The notes: generated from the sequence alone by a model not told the origin. DNA of 64,000 bases from Pogostemon cablin (GCA_023678885.1 CM042994.1:18943073-19007072), one strand, 5' to 3'; shown: positions 1 to 12,214, counted from the first letter of the stretch. Numbers and translations: made by a program.

Positions 1-1776
1 GAAACAAAATAAATCCACGGCCTAGCCCTACAGGTCGTCACCTATGTACATCCGCTCAAAACCTTGAAGGAGCTCCACAGCTTGCACAGTCACATCACAA
101 ACTCAATCATCAACAGGCTCATCTACAATGCATAAACTAGTGAGATAAAAATCTCAATAAGTAGAAATCATGCATGTCAGTGCATGAAAATGCATTTAGT
201 TTTCTATCGCCTATGTCCTAATTTTTTTTTTCTAATTGATCTCTTTTATTTTGAAAACTGTTCACGTTGCGGGATCCCCACGACACACTTATGATATGCA
301 CCCCAAATGAGCTCAATGGGGACAATTTTTCCGAATCCCGAAAAAATAGTGCCGAGAACAATTTTTTCGAACTCTGGCAAAGTGGTGGGGATGATTTTTC
401 CGAACCCCTAATAAAAATGTCGGGAAAGAATTTTTCGAACCCTGACAGAGATGCATATATAGTGGCCGCACACACCATTAGTATCTTATTAATTTTGAGG
501 AAAACACTTTTCATATTTATGTATGGTATGCACCCAGAACAATTAAATGTACATCATAAATCATTTACAATATCAATATCAACATTTAATCACAATAAAG
601 CAACAACTTAATTTCAATTCACACAAATCCATTTCTGAAATAACAACTTCACCTCAATCACATAGATCCATCTATAGAATAACCACTCCACCTTGGATCT
701 CACGGATCTTCTTTTGGAATAACAATCTCATCTTGGATCCCACAGATCCTTATAACCAATATCTTCTCAAGTCATACAAATATATTTTCAACAGTTTCCA
801 AACACACAGATCTATATAGGATGATGATATTATTTTAAATCACATAAATCCACAACTTGTATTGCAAATTTATCACAAATAATTTATAAATAATATTGTT
901 GAATATGAACCCTACTTTTCTAAAATTATATAAATCCCCAGCTTGTATCACAATTTAATCTCTAAATAATTCATAACGTAATTAAACTAATAAAAAATAA
1001 CACATAACATAATTATCACATATTAATCACAAATAATTCACAAACAGTATGTTTATGCATTGTAGTTGGACTTCTACTTACTTGGATTCCGACAGTAATA
1101 TAAACCCCGTAAAGAACTGTAACTAATTCGCTCCGACACGCACGTTCCGGCGCGCTCCCTCTTATCTTTCTCTTCTTCCTCTCTCTCTCCTCTCTCTCCC
1201 TTTCTTCTCTCTCTCCTCTCTCTCCCTTTCTTCTCTCTCTCTCTTTTTTTTATTGCTGATTGATTTGGAATATGAGGTATATATAAGTAAGGGGAAAAGA
1301 GGTGGCTGACTAAATTTTTTTTTATTTAAAATGACGGCTGATTTGCAGCCATGCATGCATTCAAATTTGGCTGCCAAAAACTTTTGACTTTTCTTTTTTT
1401 TTTTATAAAACTCACGGTTGAAATTCAACAGCCATGCATGCCTAATCATCCATCAATCACAATTGCAGCAACTTTTGACTATATATATATATTATTATAT
1501 TATTATTATGAAAGCATGTGCTATATTTAATAATTAAGTAAAGTGTTTATACACATAAAATAATTTACTCATATATCCAAATTAATGCACGTAAATATTT
1601 ATGCACACATATATTCACATATTGTCACCATGTTTATCACGTATGTATCAAATAAAATGTAAAGATAATTAAAATGTAAAAAATAATTATCACATAATTG
1701 CCACATAATTATAAAATGCACATAACAAAAATTAAATTATATTGACACATGAGTAGTGAGAAGTTCGGGTATCACA
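1..1776 (-). repeat. 3' LTR (partial) of the Ty3-gypsy element
   Basis: It matches 6717-8492 throughout and ends, on the plus strand, in the same GGGTATCACA terminus. In element orientation this is the 3' LTR and starts TGTGATACCC. It contains a CT-rich microsatellite (about 1163-1245) and a TA-rich run near 1480. The short open frames here, including those reading through the CT tract, are not genes. Confidence 0.93.
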
Positions 1777-1789
1777 TCCTCCCCACCTT
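1777..1789 (-). other. Polypurine tract of the Ty3-gypsy element
   Basis: On the minus strand AAGGTGGGGAGGA lies directly against the TG start of the 3' LTR, where a plus-strand primer polypurine tract is expected. Confidence 0.8.
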
Positions 1790-1815
1790 ATAAAAATTTC
1801 ATCCTCGAAATTTAC

Positions 1816-2985
1816 TTACCTGAAGAGGTCTGAGTATTTAGCCATCATCTCACCCTCTCTTTCCCAAGTGGCTTCCTTAACTAACTGGTTCCTCCATAAT
1901 ACCTTTACTAATGGTATTTCTTTATTTCTGAGCTTCTTCACTTCTCGCCAGAAGATCTCAACTGGTACCTCCTCATAACTCAAATCTTCTTTCAACTCAA
2001 CTGGTTCCTGCCTGAGAACATGAGATGGATTTGGAACATACTTCCTCAACACAGATACATGAAACACGTCATGTACTCTAGACATCGATGCTGGTAACTC
2101 CAATTTATAGGCAACATTGCCAACTCTCTCAATGGTAGTGAACGGACCAACATATTTTGGACTGAGTTTCCCTTTCCTTCCAAACCGCCTTATCCCCTTC
2201 ATTGGAGATACTTTCAGAAATACCTGATCACCCACTTCAAATTCCAATTCTCTCCTCCGTTTGTCTGCATAACTCTTTTGCCGATCTTGAGCAACTTTCA
2301 TCTTCTCTCGTATACGGGTAACAGCTTCTGACATTTCACGAATCAAATCTGGACCCAAAAGTTTCCTCTCTCCAACTTCATCCCAATGAACTGGAGATCT
2401 ACACTTCCTCCCATACAATGCTTCATATGGAGCCATCCCGATAGTAGACTGATAACTGTTATTGTACGAGAACTCTATCAAAGGCAAAAATTTACTCCAC
2501 TGACCTTGAAAATTCAACACACACGCTCTGAGCATATCCTCCAAGATTTGTATTGTACGCTCTGATTGACCATCTATCTGTGGATGGAATGCTGTGCTGA
2601 AAGATAACTGTGTCCCCAACGCCTTATGTAAACTCTTCCAGAAAGCAGACAAGAATCTCGTATCTCTGTCTGACACAATGGTAAGTGGTACTCCATGGAG
2701 TCTGACAATCTCTTGTATATATAGTTGGGCATAACGATCCATGGAATTCGTAGAGCTAATAGGAAGAAAATGAGCTGAGTTAGTCAATCGATCCACAATA
2801 ACCCAAATGACATCATGACCTTTCACTGTCTTCGGTAGCCCGATAACAAAATCCATCGTGATATTTTCCCACTTCCATTCTGGAATAAATAAAGGCAGCA
2901 AAGTTCCTGCTGGTCTCTGATGCTCGGCTTTGACTTGCTGACAAGTCAAACATTGCTCCACATATCGAGCAATATCTCTCTTCAT
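1816..2985 (-). pseudogene. Integrase plus chromo-like domain segment of gypsy pol
   Basis: This 389-residue open segment holds the CC half of the HHCC zinc finger (CLTC, residues 12-15) and the integrase core with D45, D106 and E142. The last two are spaced as D-35-E. A GPY/F-like region follows, then a C-terminal stretch with LVKVLWRN and ATWE, which resembles a chromo-like domain (about residues 335-385). In the family, integrase inserts the cDNA and the chromodomain biases the target to heterochromatin. An in-frame TGA at 2995-2997 separates it from the rest of pol, so it is one part of a broken polyprotein. Confidence 0.92.
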
Positions 2986-2994
2986 CCCTGGCCA

Positions 2995-3924
2995 TCAATA
3001 ATGTGCCTTCAAATCTTTATACATCTTAGTAGCTCCTGGATGTACAGAGTAGAGTGTTGAATGAGCTTCTGCCATCACTTCTTTTCGAATGTCATTCACT
3101 TCAGGTAGACATAATCGACCTCCATAACGAATCACGCCATCATCTCCTAATTGGAAGTCAGAAGACTTTCCAGAGCTAATATCATTCTTTATCTTGTCAA
3201 ACAACCTATCCTCTTGTTGGCTTTGTCGAATCTTATCCATCAAGGTTGGTCGAAGTGTCAGAGCTTCCATCCTTGCTTCCAACGATCCTTCCTGAATGAT
3301 CTCCACACCCATCCTTTGCAAATCAAGCAACTCTGGTTTCTGATTTACGGTCATAGCAGCTACACTCTGTATTGTCTTTCGGCTCAATGCATCAGCAATC
3401 ACATTGGCTTTTCCCGGATGATAATTGATGACACAGTCGTAATCTTTCACCAATTCCAACCATCTTCTTTGCCTCATATTCAACTCTTTCTGAGTGAAAA
3501 AGTACTTTAAACTCTTATGATCAGTATAGATTTCACAACGTTCCCCATACAGATAATGTCTCCATATCTTGAGTGCAAACACCACTGCGGCTAACTCTAA
3601 ATCATGAGTTGGATAATTCTTCTCATACTCCCTTAACTGTCTGGATGCATACGCTATCACTTTCCCATTTTGCATCAATACACACCCAAGACCATTCTTT
3701 GAAGCATCACTGTAAACCTTGAAGTTTCCTGTCTCCGTAGGAATAGTTAAGATAGGTGCTGATGTCAATCGTCTCTTCAATTCTTGAAAACTTTGTTCAC
3801 ATTCCTCCATCCATGTGAACTTCACATTCTTCCTGGTCAACTGTGTTAATGGTGAAGCAATCTTAGAAAATTCTTCAACAAACCTTCGATAATATCCCTC
3901 CAATCCAAGAAAGCTACGAACCAC
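2995..3924 (-). pseudogene. RT thumb, RNase H and integrase zinc-finger segment of gypsy pol
   Basis: The N-terminus reads FLGLEGYYRRFV, typical of the end of gypsy RT. RNase H follows, with YSDAS (D73), the HDLELAAVVFALKIWRHYL helix and YTDHKSL, then ALSR and the start of the integrase zinc finger. The segment ends at a TGA where the family has Trp. A further TGA just upstream (about 3953) again replaces Trp in a conserved DWP motif. RNase H would remove the RNA strand during reverse transcription. The true reading starts further upstream, so the nominal start here is only where the open frame begins. Confidence 0.9.
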
Positions 3925-4097
3925 AGTGGAATTTGAGGGTTGTGGTCAATCATGGATTGCTTTAACTTTACCTGGATCCACAGAAATTCCTTCTCCCGAT
4001 ACCACGTGCCCCAAGAAAACAACTCTGTCTAACCAAAACTCACACTTCTTGAACTTCGCATACAACTGTCTTTCCTTCAGAATCTCTAACACCTTTC

Positions 4098-4460
4098 TCA
4101 AGTGCAGTGCATGATCTCCTTATTCTTAGAGTAAATTAGAATATCATCGATAAACACAATCACAAATTTATCGAGAAATTCCTGAAATACTCTATTCATC
4201 AAATCCATAAATGCTGCAGGAGCATTTGTTAATCCAAACGGCATCACTAAGAACTCATAGTGCCCGTACCTTGTACTGAATGCAGTCTTTGGAATATCCT
4301 CTTTCTTTATCTTCAACTTATGATACACCGACCGCAAATCAATCTTCGAAAAGATAGCTGCACCCTGTAACTGATCAAACAGATCATCAATGCGAGGCAA
4401 TGAATATTTATTCTTCACCGTAACTTTGTCTAGATCCCGATAATCAATGCACATCCTCAA
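4098..4460 (-). pseudogene. Reverse transcriptase palm/fingers segment of gypsy pol
   Basis: It contains MCIDYRDLDKVTVKNKYSLP, IFSKIDLRS (first catalytic Asp, residue 41), the VMPFGLTNAPAAF motif and the FIDD form of the YxDD catalytic box (residues 103-106). These are diagnostic of Ty3-gypsy RT. The frame is lost after YSKNKE by an apparent one-base deletion near 4120. An in-frame TGA at about 4497-4499 cuts it from the upstream SPW motif. Confidence 0.92.
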
Positions 4461-4567
4461 TGTGCCATCCTTCTTTCGAACAAACAGAACTGGTGCTCAC
4501 CAAGGAGAGAAACTAGGTTGGATGAATCCTTTGTCTAGCAACTCTTGTAACTGTATCTTCAATTCCT

Positions 4568-4873
4568 TCATTCAGCTGGTGCCATTCTGTATGGCGCTTT
4601 AGATATAGGAGCAGTTCCTGGTTGTAACTCAATAACAAACTCTATTTCTCGGTCTGGTGGCAAACCTGGAAGATCATCTGGAAATACCTCCAGATATTCC
4701 TGAACTACTGGTACATTATCAAGAACTGGACATTGCTGCCCCTCAACATTCATTACACTCACCAGAAACACCTCATAACCACTTTCCAACAACCGCTGTG
4801 CTTTTGCTGCTGATATCATCGGAAATCTAAAGCTTTTCTTGATTACAACAAAAGTGAACGGTTCTCCTTTCAC
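4568..4873 (-). pseudogene. Protease-RT linker segment of gypsy pol
   Basis: A 101-residue open segment includes DDLPGLPPDREIEFVIEL and PISKAPYRMAP, the conserved stretch between aspartic protease and RT in plant chromoviruses. It ends where a one-base deletion shifts the frame at about 4570. No catalytic residues lie in this piece. Confidence 0.88.
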
Positions 4874-4930
4874 TGGCTGAAAAGTGATACTCTTCTTCTG
4901 ACAATCTATTGTAGCACCGTATTTTGACAG

Positions 4931-5716
4931 TCAATCCATGTCCAATATGATATCATAATCATTCATACTTAACACAATCAAATTAGCGAGGAGTCTACTT
5001 CCTTCAATAGGAATAACACAACCTCGAAGAAGTTGATTAGTTTGCTTTGACTCACCAGAAGGTATCATCACCTCATAGTTAGCTTTTATCAAATTAGGTG
5101 TTCCACCCAACTTTTTCACATACTTAGTGGATACAAATGAATGTGTTGCTCCAGAATCAAATAGTACATATGTAGAAGTGCCAAAAATAGAGAACTTACC
5201 CGTGACAACTGAGGGATTCGCGTCTGCCTCCTCTCGCGTCAAAGTATACACCCTAACTGGAGCTCTTCCCTGCTGTGCCTGCTTCCCTTTCTTAGGACAA
5301 GTAGTAGTCACATGTCCTTTCTCCCCGCATGTGTAACACGTTCTCGGAGGAATTTGACACTCTCCACCATGTGATATAAGACAATTAGGACATATAGGTA
5401 GTGGCGGCGCCGGTGGTACTTTACCCTGATCGAATTTAGGACGCTTGTTGGGTTCTCCTCGTCTCTGTCCTTGCTCCACTTGAACATTTGAATTCAGCCT
5501 CTGAAATGGCATCGGCCTCTTATCAACTCTCCCAAACTGCTGTATTGGTTTCTGTTGAAATTGACGTCTGATAGCTTGCGCTTGTCTGATCCTCGTCTCC
5601 GCTTGCTCAGCAATTTGAGCCCTTTCTGTAATTTGTGAGTATGTTGCTCCATGCAGTCCCACCATACTCACATCTCTGTAAAGTTCTGGCCTTAAGCCTT
5701 CCACAAATTTCTCCAC
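4931..5716 (-). pseudogene. Gag C-terminus, zinc knuckle and aspartic protease segment
   Basis: Residues 127-140 form a CCHC knuckle (C127, C130, H135, C140) that binds element RNA. Residues 186-190 read FDSGA, the active-site motif of the retroviral-type protease. A GQ/R/P-rich linker separates nucleocapsid from the matrix/capsid part. The segment ends at a TGA (4931-4933) after DMD, where related elements have Trp. It is separated from the gag N-terminus by a single-base frameshift near 5730. Confidence 0.92.
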
Positions 5717-5718
5717 TT

Positions 5719-6171
5719 TCAGTGCCTCCGTACTAACATATGTTCAGCAAACCTCGACAACTGCTCAAACTTACGAAGGTAATATGTGACTGACATGCCA
5801 CCTTGCCTCAACTGTATGAACTCGTTCATCTTCATGGCTCTCACTGGTGCCGTAAAGTACTTGTTTCTGAAAAGCTCCTTGAACCTTTCCCATGTCATAG
5901 TCGTGAGATCCTCGATACTTTTAATCGTATCCCACCAGTGGCCTGCACTTCCTCGTAACATGAAAGAAGCACATAGCACTCTGTCCCCATCTGGAATTCT
6001 ACTGTATTGAAACATGTTTTCTACCGTGCGTAACCAATCTTCTGCATTTGTGGGGTCTGCTGCATCCTCAAATATTGGAGGGCTCAACTTTCGAAATCTC
6101 TCACAAACCATTTCCACACGTTCTACTTGACGTCTATCTTGGTTTGCATTACCCTTTGGTTGTCCACCCAT
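5719..6171 (-). pseudogene. Gag N-terminal (capsid) segment of gypsy element
   Basis: This 150-residue open segment contains FEDAADPTNAEDWLRTVENMF and the TWERFKELFRNKYF motif of the plant retrotransposon gag domain. Gag forms the virus-like particle. The ATG at 6169-6171 lies about 300 bp inside the 5' LTR and primer site, a usual leader length. The frame breaks at its end through a one-base deletion. Confidence 0.9.
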
Positions 6172-6476
6172 ATCTCTCTGCTGAATTAGTTATTGTATCT
6201 GTTGGGACTGGCGCTCAACCAGTTCCATTAGTCGAGTAATCACCGCATCACGATTATTCCCTTCAGGAGGTGCTGCTTGATCAGCAGTCCTATCCCCTTC
6301 AGAACTTTCACTTGTATCCCTTACCATATTATCTAATAATTACGATTCCTGCACCCCATGACCAATATAATTTATAAGACACATAACAACACAGAAGGAA
6401 AATAACACTTACTTGCAAAGCTGCGCTCCCAAAGAATGAGTTCATGTACATAGACAGTCTGCAGGACCCAAGCCAT

Positions 6477-6488
6477 GCTCTGATACCA
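6477..6488 (-). other. Primer-binding site (tRNA-Met type) of the gypsy element
   Basis: On the minus strand TGGTATCAGAGC, complementary to the 3' end of plant initiator tRNA-Met, lies three bases inside the 5' LTR. It fixes element orientation and the LTR boundary. Confidence 0.9.
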
Positions 6489-6491
6489 CTC

Positions 6492-8176
6492 TGACACGAC
6501 CCACCTTACACAACTTATAATTCAAATACTACTTAACATAAACATCATCTTTATAAAAAAAAAACTGCATATATATATATATATTTTTTTTCACATAACA
6601 TGCTTATAACCAACACAATCACACCAGTTCAACATACATGACTGGTTTCTGATACCACTTCAAACCAGACAAACTCGCGACAATACTTATTATATTACAC
6701 AACCAAAACATCAGCGGAAATAAAATAAACCTACGGCCTAGCCCTACAGGTCGTCATCTATGTACATCCGCTCAAAACCTTGAAGGAGCTCCACAGCTTG
6801 CACAATCACATCACAAACTCAATCATCAACAGGCTCACCTACAATGCATAAACTAGTGAGATAAAAATCTCAGTAAGTAGAAATCGTGCATGTCCGTGCA
6901 TGAAAATGCATTTAGTTTTCTATCGCCTATGTCATAATTTTTTTTTCTAATTGATCTCTTTTATTTTGAAAATTGTTCACGTTGCGGGATCCCCACGACA
7001 CACTTATGATATGCACCCCAAATGAGCTCAATGGGGACGATTTTTTCGAACCCCGAAAAAATAGTGCCGAGAACGATTTTTCCGAACTCTAGCAAAGTGG
7101 TGGGGATAATTTTTCAGAACCCCTAATAAAAATATCGGGAACGATTTTTTCGAACCCTAACAGAGATGCATATATAGTGGCCGCACAGACCATTAGTATC
7201 TTATTAATTTTGAGGAAAACACTTTTCATGTTTATGCATGGTATACACCCAGAACAATTAAATGTACATCATAAACCATTTACAATATCAATATCAACAT
7301 TTAATCACAATAAAGCAACAACTTAATTTCAATTCACACAAATCCATTTCTGAAATAACAACTTCACCTCAATCACATAGATCCATCTATAGAATAACCA
7401 CTCCACCTTGGATCCCACGGATCTCTTTTTGGAATAACAATCTCATCTTGGATCCCACAGATCCTTATAACCAATATCTTCTCAAGCCATACAAATATAT
7501 TTTCAACAGTTTCCAAACAAACAGATCTATATAGGATGATGATATTATTTTAAATCACATAAATCCACAACTTGTATTGCAAATTTATCACAAATAATTT
7601 ATAAATAATATTGCTGAATATGAACCCTACTTTTCTAAAATTACATAAATCCCCAGCTTGTATCACAATTTAATCTCCAAATAATTCATAACGTAATTAA
7701 ACTAATCAAAAATAACACATAACATAATTATCACATATTAATCACAAATAATTCACAAACAGTATGTTTATGCATTGTAGTTGGACTTCTACTTACTTGG
7801 ATTCCGACAGTAATATAAACCCCGTAAAGAACTGTAACTAATTCGCTCCGACACGCACGTTCCGGCGCGCTCCCTCTTCTCTTTCTCTTCTTCCTCTCTC
7901 TCTCTCCCTTTCTTCTCTCTCTCCTCTCTCTCCCTTTCTTCTCTCTCTCTCTTTTTTATTGTTGATTGATTTGGAATATGAGGTATATATAAGCAAGGGG
8001 AAAAGAGGTGGCTGACCAAATTTTTTTTTTATTTAAAATGACGGCTGATTTGCAGCCACGCATGTATTCAAATTTGGCTGCCAAAAACTTTTGACTTTTT
8101 TTTTATAAAACTCACGGTTGATATTCAGCAGCCATGCATGCCTAATCATCCATCAATCACAATTGCAGCAACTTTT

Positions 8177-8212
<36 letters not shown>

Positions 8213-8492
8213 ATGAAAGCACGTGCTATATTTAATAATTAAGTAAAGTGTTTTTACACATAAAATAATTTACTCATATATCCAAATTAATGCACGTAAA
8301 TATTTATGCACCCATATATTCACATATTGTCACCATGTTTATCACGTATGTATCAAATAAAATGTAAAGATAATTAAAATGTAAAAAACAATTATCACAT
8401 AATTGCCACATAATTATTACATAATTATAAAATGCACATAACAAAAATTAAATTATATTGACACATGAGTAGTGAGAAGCTCGGGTATCACA
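6492..8492 (-). repeat. 5' LTR of the Ty3-gypsy element
   Basis: The complete 2001-bp LTR is bounded on the plus strand by TGACACGACC and GGGTATCACA. It repeats the window's first 1776 bases, including the CT-rich tract (7870-7955) and an expanded (TA)n at about 8181-8208. No gene is present. Confidence 0.93.
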
Positions 8493-8630
8493 TTGATAAT
8501 ACACCGTCCTTTGTGTTTGATATTTAACTTGGTCGTTTGTCTAAGCTACAATTGATATCCTTCATATTTGGGAATTAATTGTGTATGAAGAAAACTTCAT
8601 ACTTGCCTAAGATCTATCCAACCCCATGTG
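8493..8630 (+). repeat. Remnant of a tRNA-Asp-type LTR interrupted by the gypsy insertion
   Basis: About 8549-8605 matches the reverse complement of 47702-47760, the terminal part of the LTR of the Athila/Tat-like remnant. Shared blocks include AATTGATATCCTTCATA and TTAATTGTGTAT. The gypsy element sits against it, so it probably inserted into this older LTR. Confidence 0.55.
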
Positions 8631-9142
8631 TGTTGTTTGTAACACCATGAGCTAGAGCCTTTTTGGTAGTGCTAAGGGGTGGGTGGGAGTGGGCTGTGTG
8701 GTAATATTTTTATTATTTAAAAATTAAAATCTGAAATTTTATAATTTTCTTTTGGATGGGGCGGTGGCGGGGTAGGCTGAGTAGTATGGTTAATTTTAAT
8801 ATATATTTATATATTAATATTTCAGTCACATAATAGAAGGATTTCAAATGACACGATTTAGGTAAGAATATGAAAATCCATCCAAAACAACTAAAGAAAT
8901 TTCAAAATCAAATTCATCCATAATTTGAAATTCATTTATTTAAAATCCTGAATTTATAAATTCATTGATTTCAAATGGTACCCAAACCTCCCTCACTCAA
9001 ATCCCTCCTTCCAAACACCATCTAAATAAATTCCGGGATGGTACCGCAAGCTTTTGCCTTTGTCCTAAGGTCTATTAAAAGAAAACCTCTTAAAAAATAT
9101 TTTGTTCATTATTCATCTTAGCACTTTAACTTTTATAAATAT
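8631..9142. other. AT-rich intergenic stretch, no gene seen
   Basis: I see no protein-like reading frame, RNA gene or repeat boundary here. A short G-rich run (about 8680-8780) interrupts otherwise AT-rich DNA. Confidence 0.6.
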
Positions 9143-9144
9143 TA

Positions 9145-9410
9145 ATCTCTCCGTCACATAACAATTTTCACACTTTTTTTCATTTGTTTGTCCCTTAATA
9201 ACTTTAATACACCAAAAAAGGATTACTTTATCCAAAGTTACTTTAATATCAAATTTTCACTCATTTTTCACACTCATAACATTATTTTAGACTTTATTTA
9301 TTGTCTAAAAATACTACAATACCCTTAAAAGTGAATAAAGTTGGTCAAAAATAACTTTTCTCAAACAACGTGGAACAATAAACGTGAAGATTGTTATGGG
9401 ACGAAGGGAG
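9145..9410. mobile_element. Stowaway MITE
   Basis: The ends are inverted copies related to CTCCCTCCGTCCCA and continue as ATAACAATTTTCAC at the left against its complement at the right. TA dinucleotides at 9143-9144 and 9411-9412 form the target duplication. It is 266 bp long with no coding capacity. Such elements are moved by mariner-like transposases, like the one at 23105-26906. Confidence 0.82.
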
Positions 9411-9412
9411 TA

Positions 9413-10912
9413 AAAAATGTTGTTGTTTTTACTTAATTTTATTGGTAATTTGACATTTTCTTATAATAAATACCTTTTTCATCTCGTGTTAACATTTATA
9501 TTTTTCATTTTATTTTATTCAAAGTTAAGATTTATATTTATTTTTTATAAAGTGAGACCCACGCAAAATAATTATTATTTCATGTTGAGACTACACACAA
9601 CATTAGTAAGACTATCCACTTTACATTAAATAGAGTATTATTTATTTCAACTCATTACATATTATAATATTATATTTCTTAATTTACACATAAAAAAACA
9701 TACTTAAACATTAAGGTGGAACATATGGCTTGCGCTGATCCTCGGTTCCAGATCCTTGGCTTGCGCTGACAACGGCAATCACACTGTCTTTTCCACCTCA
9801 CGTCGACCGTTGGATCAATAGTATTGACCGTCCAGATCTCCATTTCCAAAATCGCCGTGTTTCTGAGAAACGTGTTTTCCGGAGACCCACTGTTCTTGTC
9901 ACACCTACGTACGAATAACGATACGGGTAAATCGTGTTTACCTTTTTCATTATCTTAATATTCAATCATACTATACTCACAACATCATTAAACTCAACTT
10001 TCAATTATACAAGGTTTTTCCCAACATACCTCAAATTTTACTAAACTTTAGTTTCATAACTAAATACTCTATCCCTCTAAAATTATTAGTAAATACTTTG
10101 CGATCGTTTTACGTAAAAGCTTCTATGAGATGAATAAAAAGTGACAACATTATCAATAGAAAATAATATTCAATCGATGAAAAATGATAATAGTGCAGTG
10201 AAACAATTTCATGAACAATTTATAATATAAATAAAAAATGATAACGTTTTTAAAAAAAGTGATAATATCTTTAACAAAAAATGATAATAATTTAAAATAT
10301 ACTTCATAAAATAGTTTTACCATTAGACGATCTCACGCAAGTTTGTTCCAAAATTATTTGCACCGTTATAGTTTAAGAATATCATCCTATAAATAATTTT
10401 TTTAATTAGATTTAACATAGTCTTTTGGTATAATAAATAATTAAATATAAATTAAATTGTGCTTTAGGTGATCAGAGTGATATTTTATAAATAAAGAATT
10501 TTTTAATATTATTGAATTGATATGATAAATTATTTTTCAAGATGATGCAAATTATCATAGGACAAACGGAATTTTTTTAAACAAAGTGAACATTAAAAAA
10601 AAAAAAGCCACCAGATTAGCTCATATGCCATGACTCGAGGATTCATAGTTTTTGGAATCCACCAAAAATGATCAGCTGTGGTATATTTTATCAACTGAAT
10701 TTAATTTTGAGGTGAAGATGTGAGTGCAAAGCATCCGCAAACATTTGTATCATTAGTCTCATTTAAGCTAATCTTTTTTCTTTCGATGTGTACTTTTGCA
10801 AGTTTTGGCATGCACTGTGTTAATTTAAAATAACCAAATACGAAGGAAATAAAAAAAAAAATTAACGCGCATTAAATGGTTTCAGGAAATGAATTTCATG
10901 AGATAAATAATA
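9413..10912. other. Intergenic AT-rich DNA with one less AT-rich patch
   Basis: No gene is supported. At about 9715-9915 there is a less AT-rich patch with two copies of GGCTTGCGCTGA (around 9728 and 9759). At about 10096-10345 an AT-rich segment has weakly complementary ends around GATCGT and GACGATC, possibly a decayed foldback MITE. Confidence 0.5.
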
Positions 10913-11134
10913 CTCCATCCGTTCAATAGTCTTTTGCTTTTTCACTGGATTAAGGAATATTATTATCTAATGTGTAATAGATAGTTGTATTAGTAGGGGT
11001 GTGGTCCATATTTTAATTATATTAGTGGGTGTGTGTGAGTCCTATGTATATAAAAAATGGAATAAGACTCTTTGGATATGACGCCCAAAATGGAAAAAAA
11101 AAAAAAAGGCTTTCTTTGAAAGGGGCGAAGGGAG
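10913..11134. mobile_element. Stowaway MITE
   Basis: The left end CTCCATCCGTTC and the right end GCGAAGGGAG are inverted relatives of the Stowaway terminus, flanked by TA at 10911-10912 and 11135-11136. It is 222 bp. Its right half resembles the partial copy ending near 51708. Confidence 0.8.
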
Positions 11135-11188
11135 TAAGTGTTAATAATATTTTAACAAAAATTTAAATTTAATTGATAAAAAGTGACA

Positions 11189-11445
11189 CTTCCTCCGTCC
11201 CATTTCAATTTTTACATATTTCTATTTTGGGTGTCCCATTTTAATCTTTATGTTTCACTTTTTGGTATATGAAACCCATTTAAAACAGTTAATATATCAT
11301 TATGGGACCCACATCCAACAGTACTACACTTACTCACTTTATATTAAATATTACTACATATATTTTCACTCACTATCCATTAAATACTATACTCCTTAAT
11401 CAACGTGAAAAAATAAACGTAAACATTGAAACGAGACAGAGGGAG
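11189..11445. mobile_element. Stowaway MITE
   Basis: CTTCCTCCGTCCCATTTCAA at the left is matched by its imperfect complement at the right (TTGAAACGAGACAGAGGGAG). A TA follows the right end and a mutated CA precedes the left end. It is 257 bp and non-coding. Confidence 0.8.
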
Positions 11446-11523
11446 TAATAAAATGGTCGCACAGACATGATGCTGAATTTTAATAATAATGATTTAAAAG
11501 AAAGTCTTGAGTGAGATCGTCTT

Positions 11524-11734
11524 TGTTGGGTTTATCGGCCCAGTGGAGTCGGGCTCACTTAATCCACTATCATGATATTGTCCGCTTTGGGCCACCCACT
11601 GGCCCGCACGGTTTTGCTTTTTGGGCTCACACCCAAAAGGCCTCATGCTAGGGAGAATCTTGTCCGCATTTATAAACCTCATCGCCATCCCCACTTCCAA
11701 CCGATGTGGGATTTTGGTTGATACCCAACCAATC
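11524..11734 (-). repeat. TRIM LTR copy 1
   Basis: TGTTGGGTTTATCGG to CCCAACCAATC, 211 bp. It contains the shared blocks GGCCTCATGCTAGGGAGA and CGATGTGGGA. Confidence 0.75.
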
Positions 11735-12004
11735 TTTTTCCCTCAAAAAAAGTTCCGCAACTAGACCATCAGTTTAAGGCGAGAACATCCCACCAACTGC
11801 GTCGCATCTCCCCCTTAAACAAGTCCCGTGGCTAGACATCAGTTTGAGATGCGTGCTGGTCTGCCACGAACAGTGTCGCATTCTCCTCCTCAAACAAAGT
11901 TACATGGCTAGACATCAGTTTGAGATGCGCACAGGTCCGCCAACAACCGTACCGTATTTCCCGTGCCGCTTCGGTTAAGTTTTGGACCTGGCTCTGATAC
12001 CACT

Positions 12005-12214
12005 TGTTGGGTTTATCGTTCCAGCGGAGCCGGGCCCTGTCAATCACATAGCATGATATTGTCCACTTTAGGCCGCCCACTGGCCCGCTCGGTTTTGTTC
12101 TTTGGGCTCATGCCCCAAAGGCCTCATGCTAGGGAGAGTTCATCCCTCATTTATAAACTCATTGTCATCCCCACTTCTAATCGATGTGGGACTTTGGTTG
12201 ATACCAAACCAACA
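12005..12214 (-). repeat. TRIM LTR copy 2
   Basis: 210 bp, bounded by TGTTGGGTTT and AACCAACA. It is preceded on the plus strand by CTCTGATACCACT, the complement of the primer site. Confidence 0.78.

Larger units (their letters stand above)
1..8492 (-). mobile_element. Ty3-gypsy chromovirus (Tekay/Del-like) LTR retrotransposon, degenerate, left end cut by window
   Basis: Two near-identical LTRs (1-1776 and 6492-8492) enclose, on the minus strand, a tRNA-Met-type primer site, gag with a CCHC knuckle, protease, RT, RNase H, integrase and a C-terminal chromo-like segment, ending in a polypurine tract. This order (integrase after RNase H) is Ty3-gypsy. The chromo-like tail and roughly 2-kb LTRs suggest the Tekay/Del chromovirus lineage, which is inference. 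The LTRs align at a constant net offset of 6716 bp, so about 225 bp of the left LTR lie outside the window. The LTRs differ by a few percent. The coding region is broken by several stops and frameshifts, so the copy cannot make its own proteins. The left target duplication is not visible. Confidence 0.95.

Noticed and set aside
1162..1449. Glu/Arg-rich frame in the left LTR (and its twin at 7789-8019)
   Set aside because: It is produced by the CT microsatellite inside the LTR and is not conserved in length between the two LTRs.
11989..12003. CTCTGATACCAC looked like part of a tRNA gene
   Set aside because: It is the complement of a tRNA-Met primer-binding site; no cloverleaf or A/B boxes accompany it. 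The same holds for 6477-6488.
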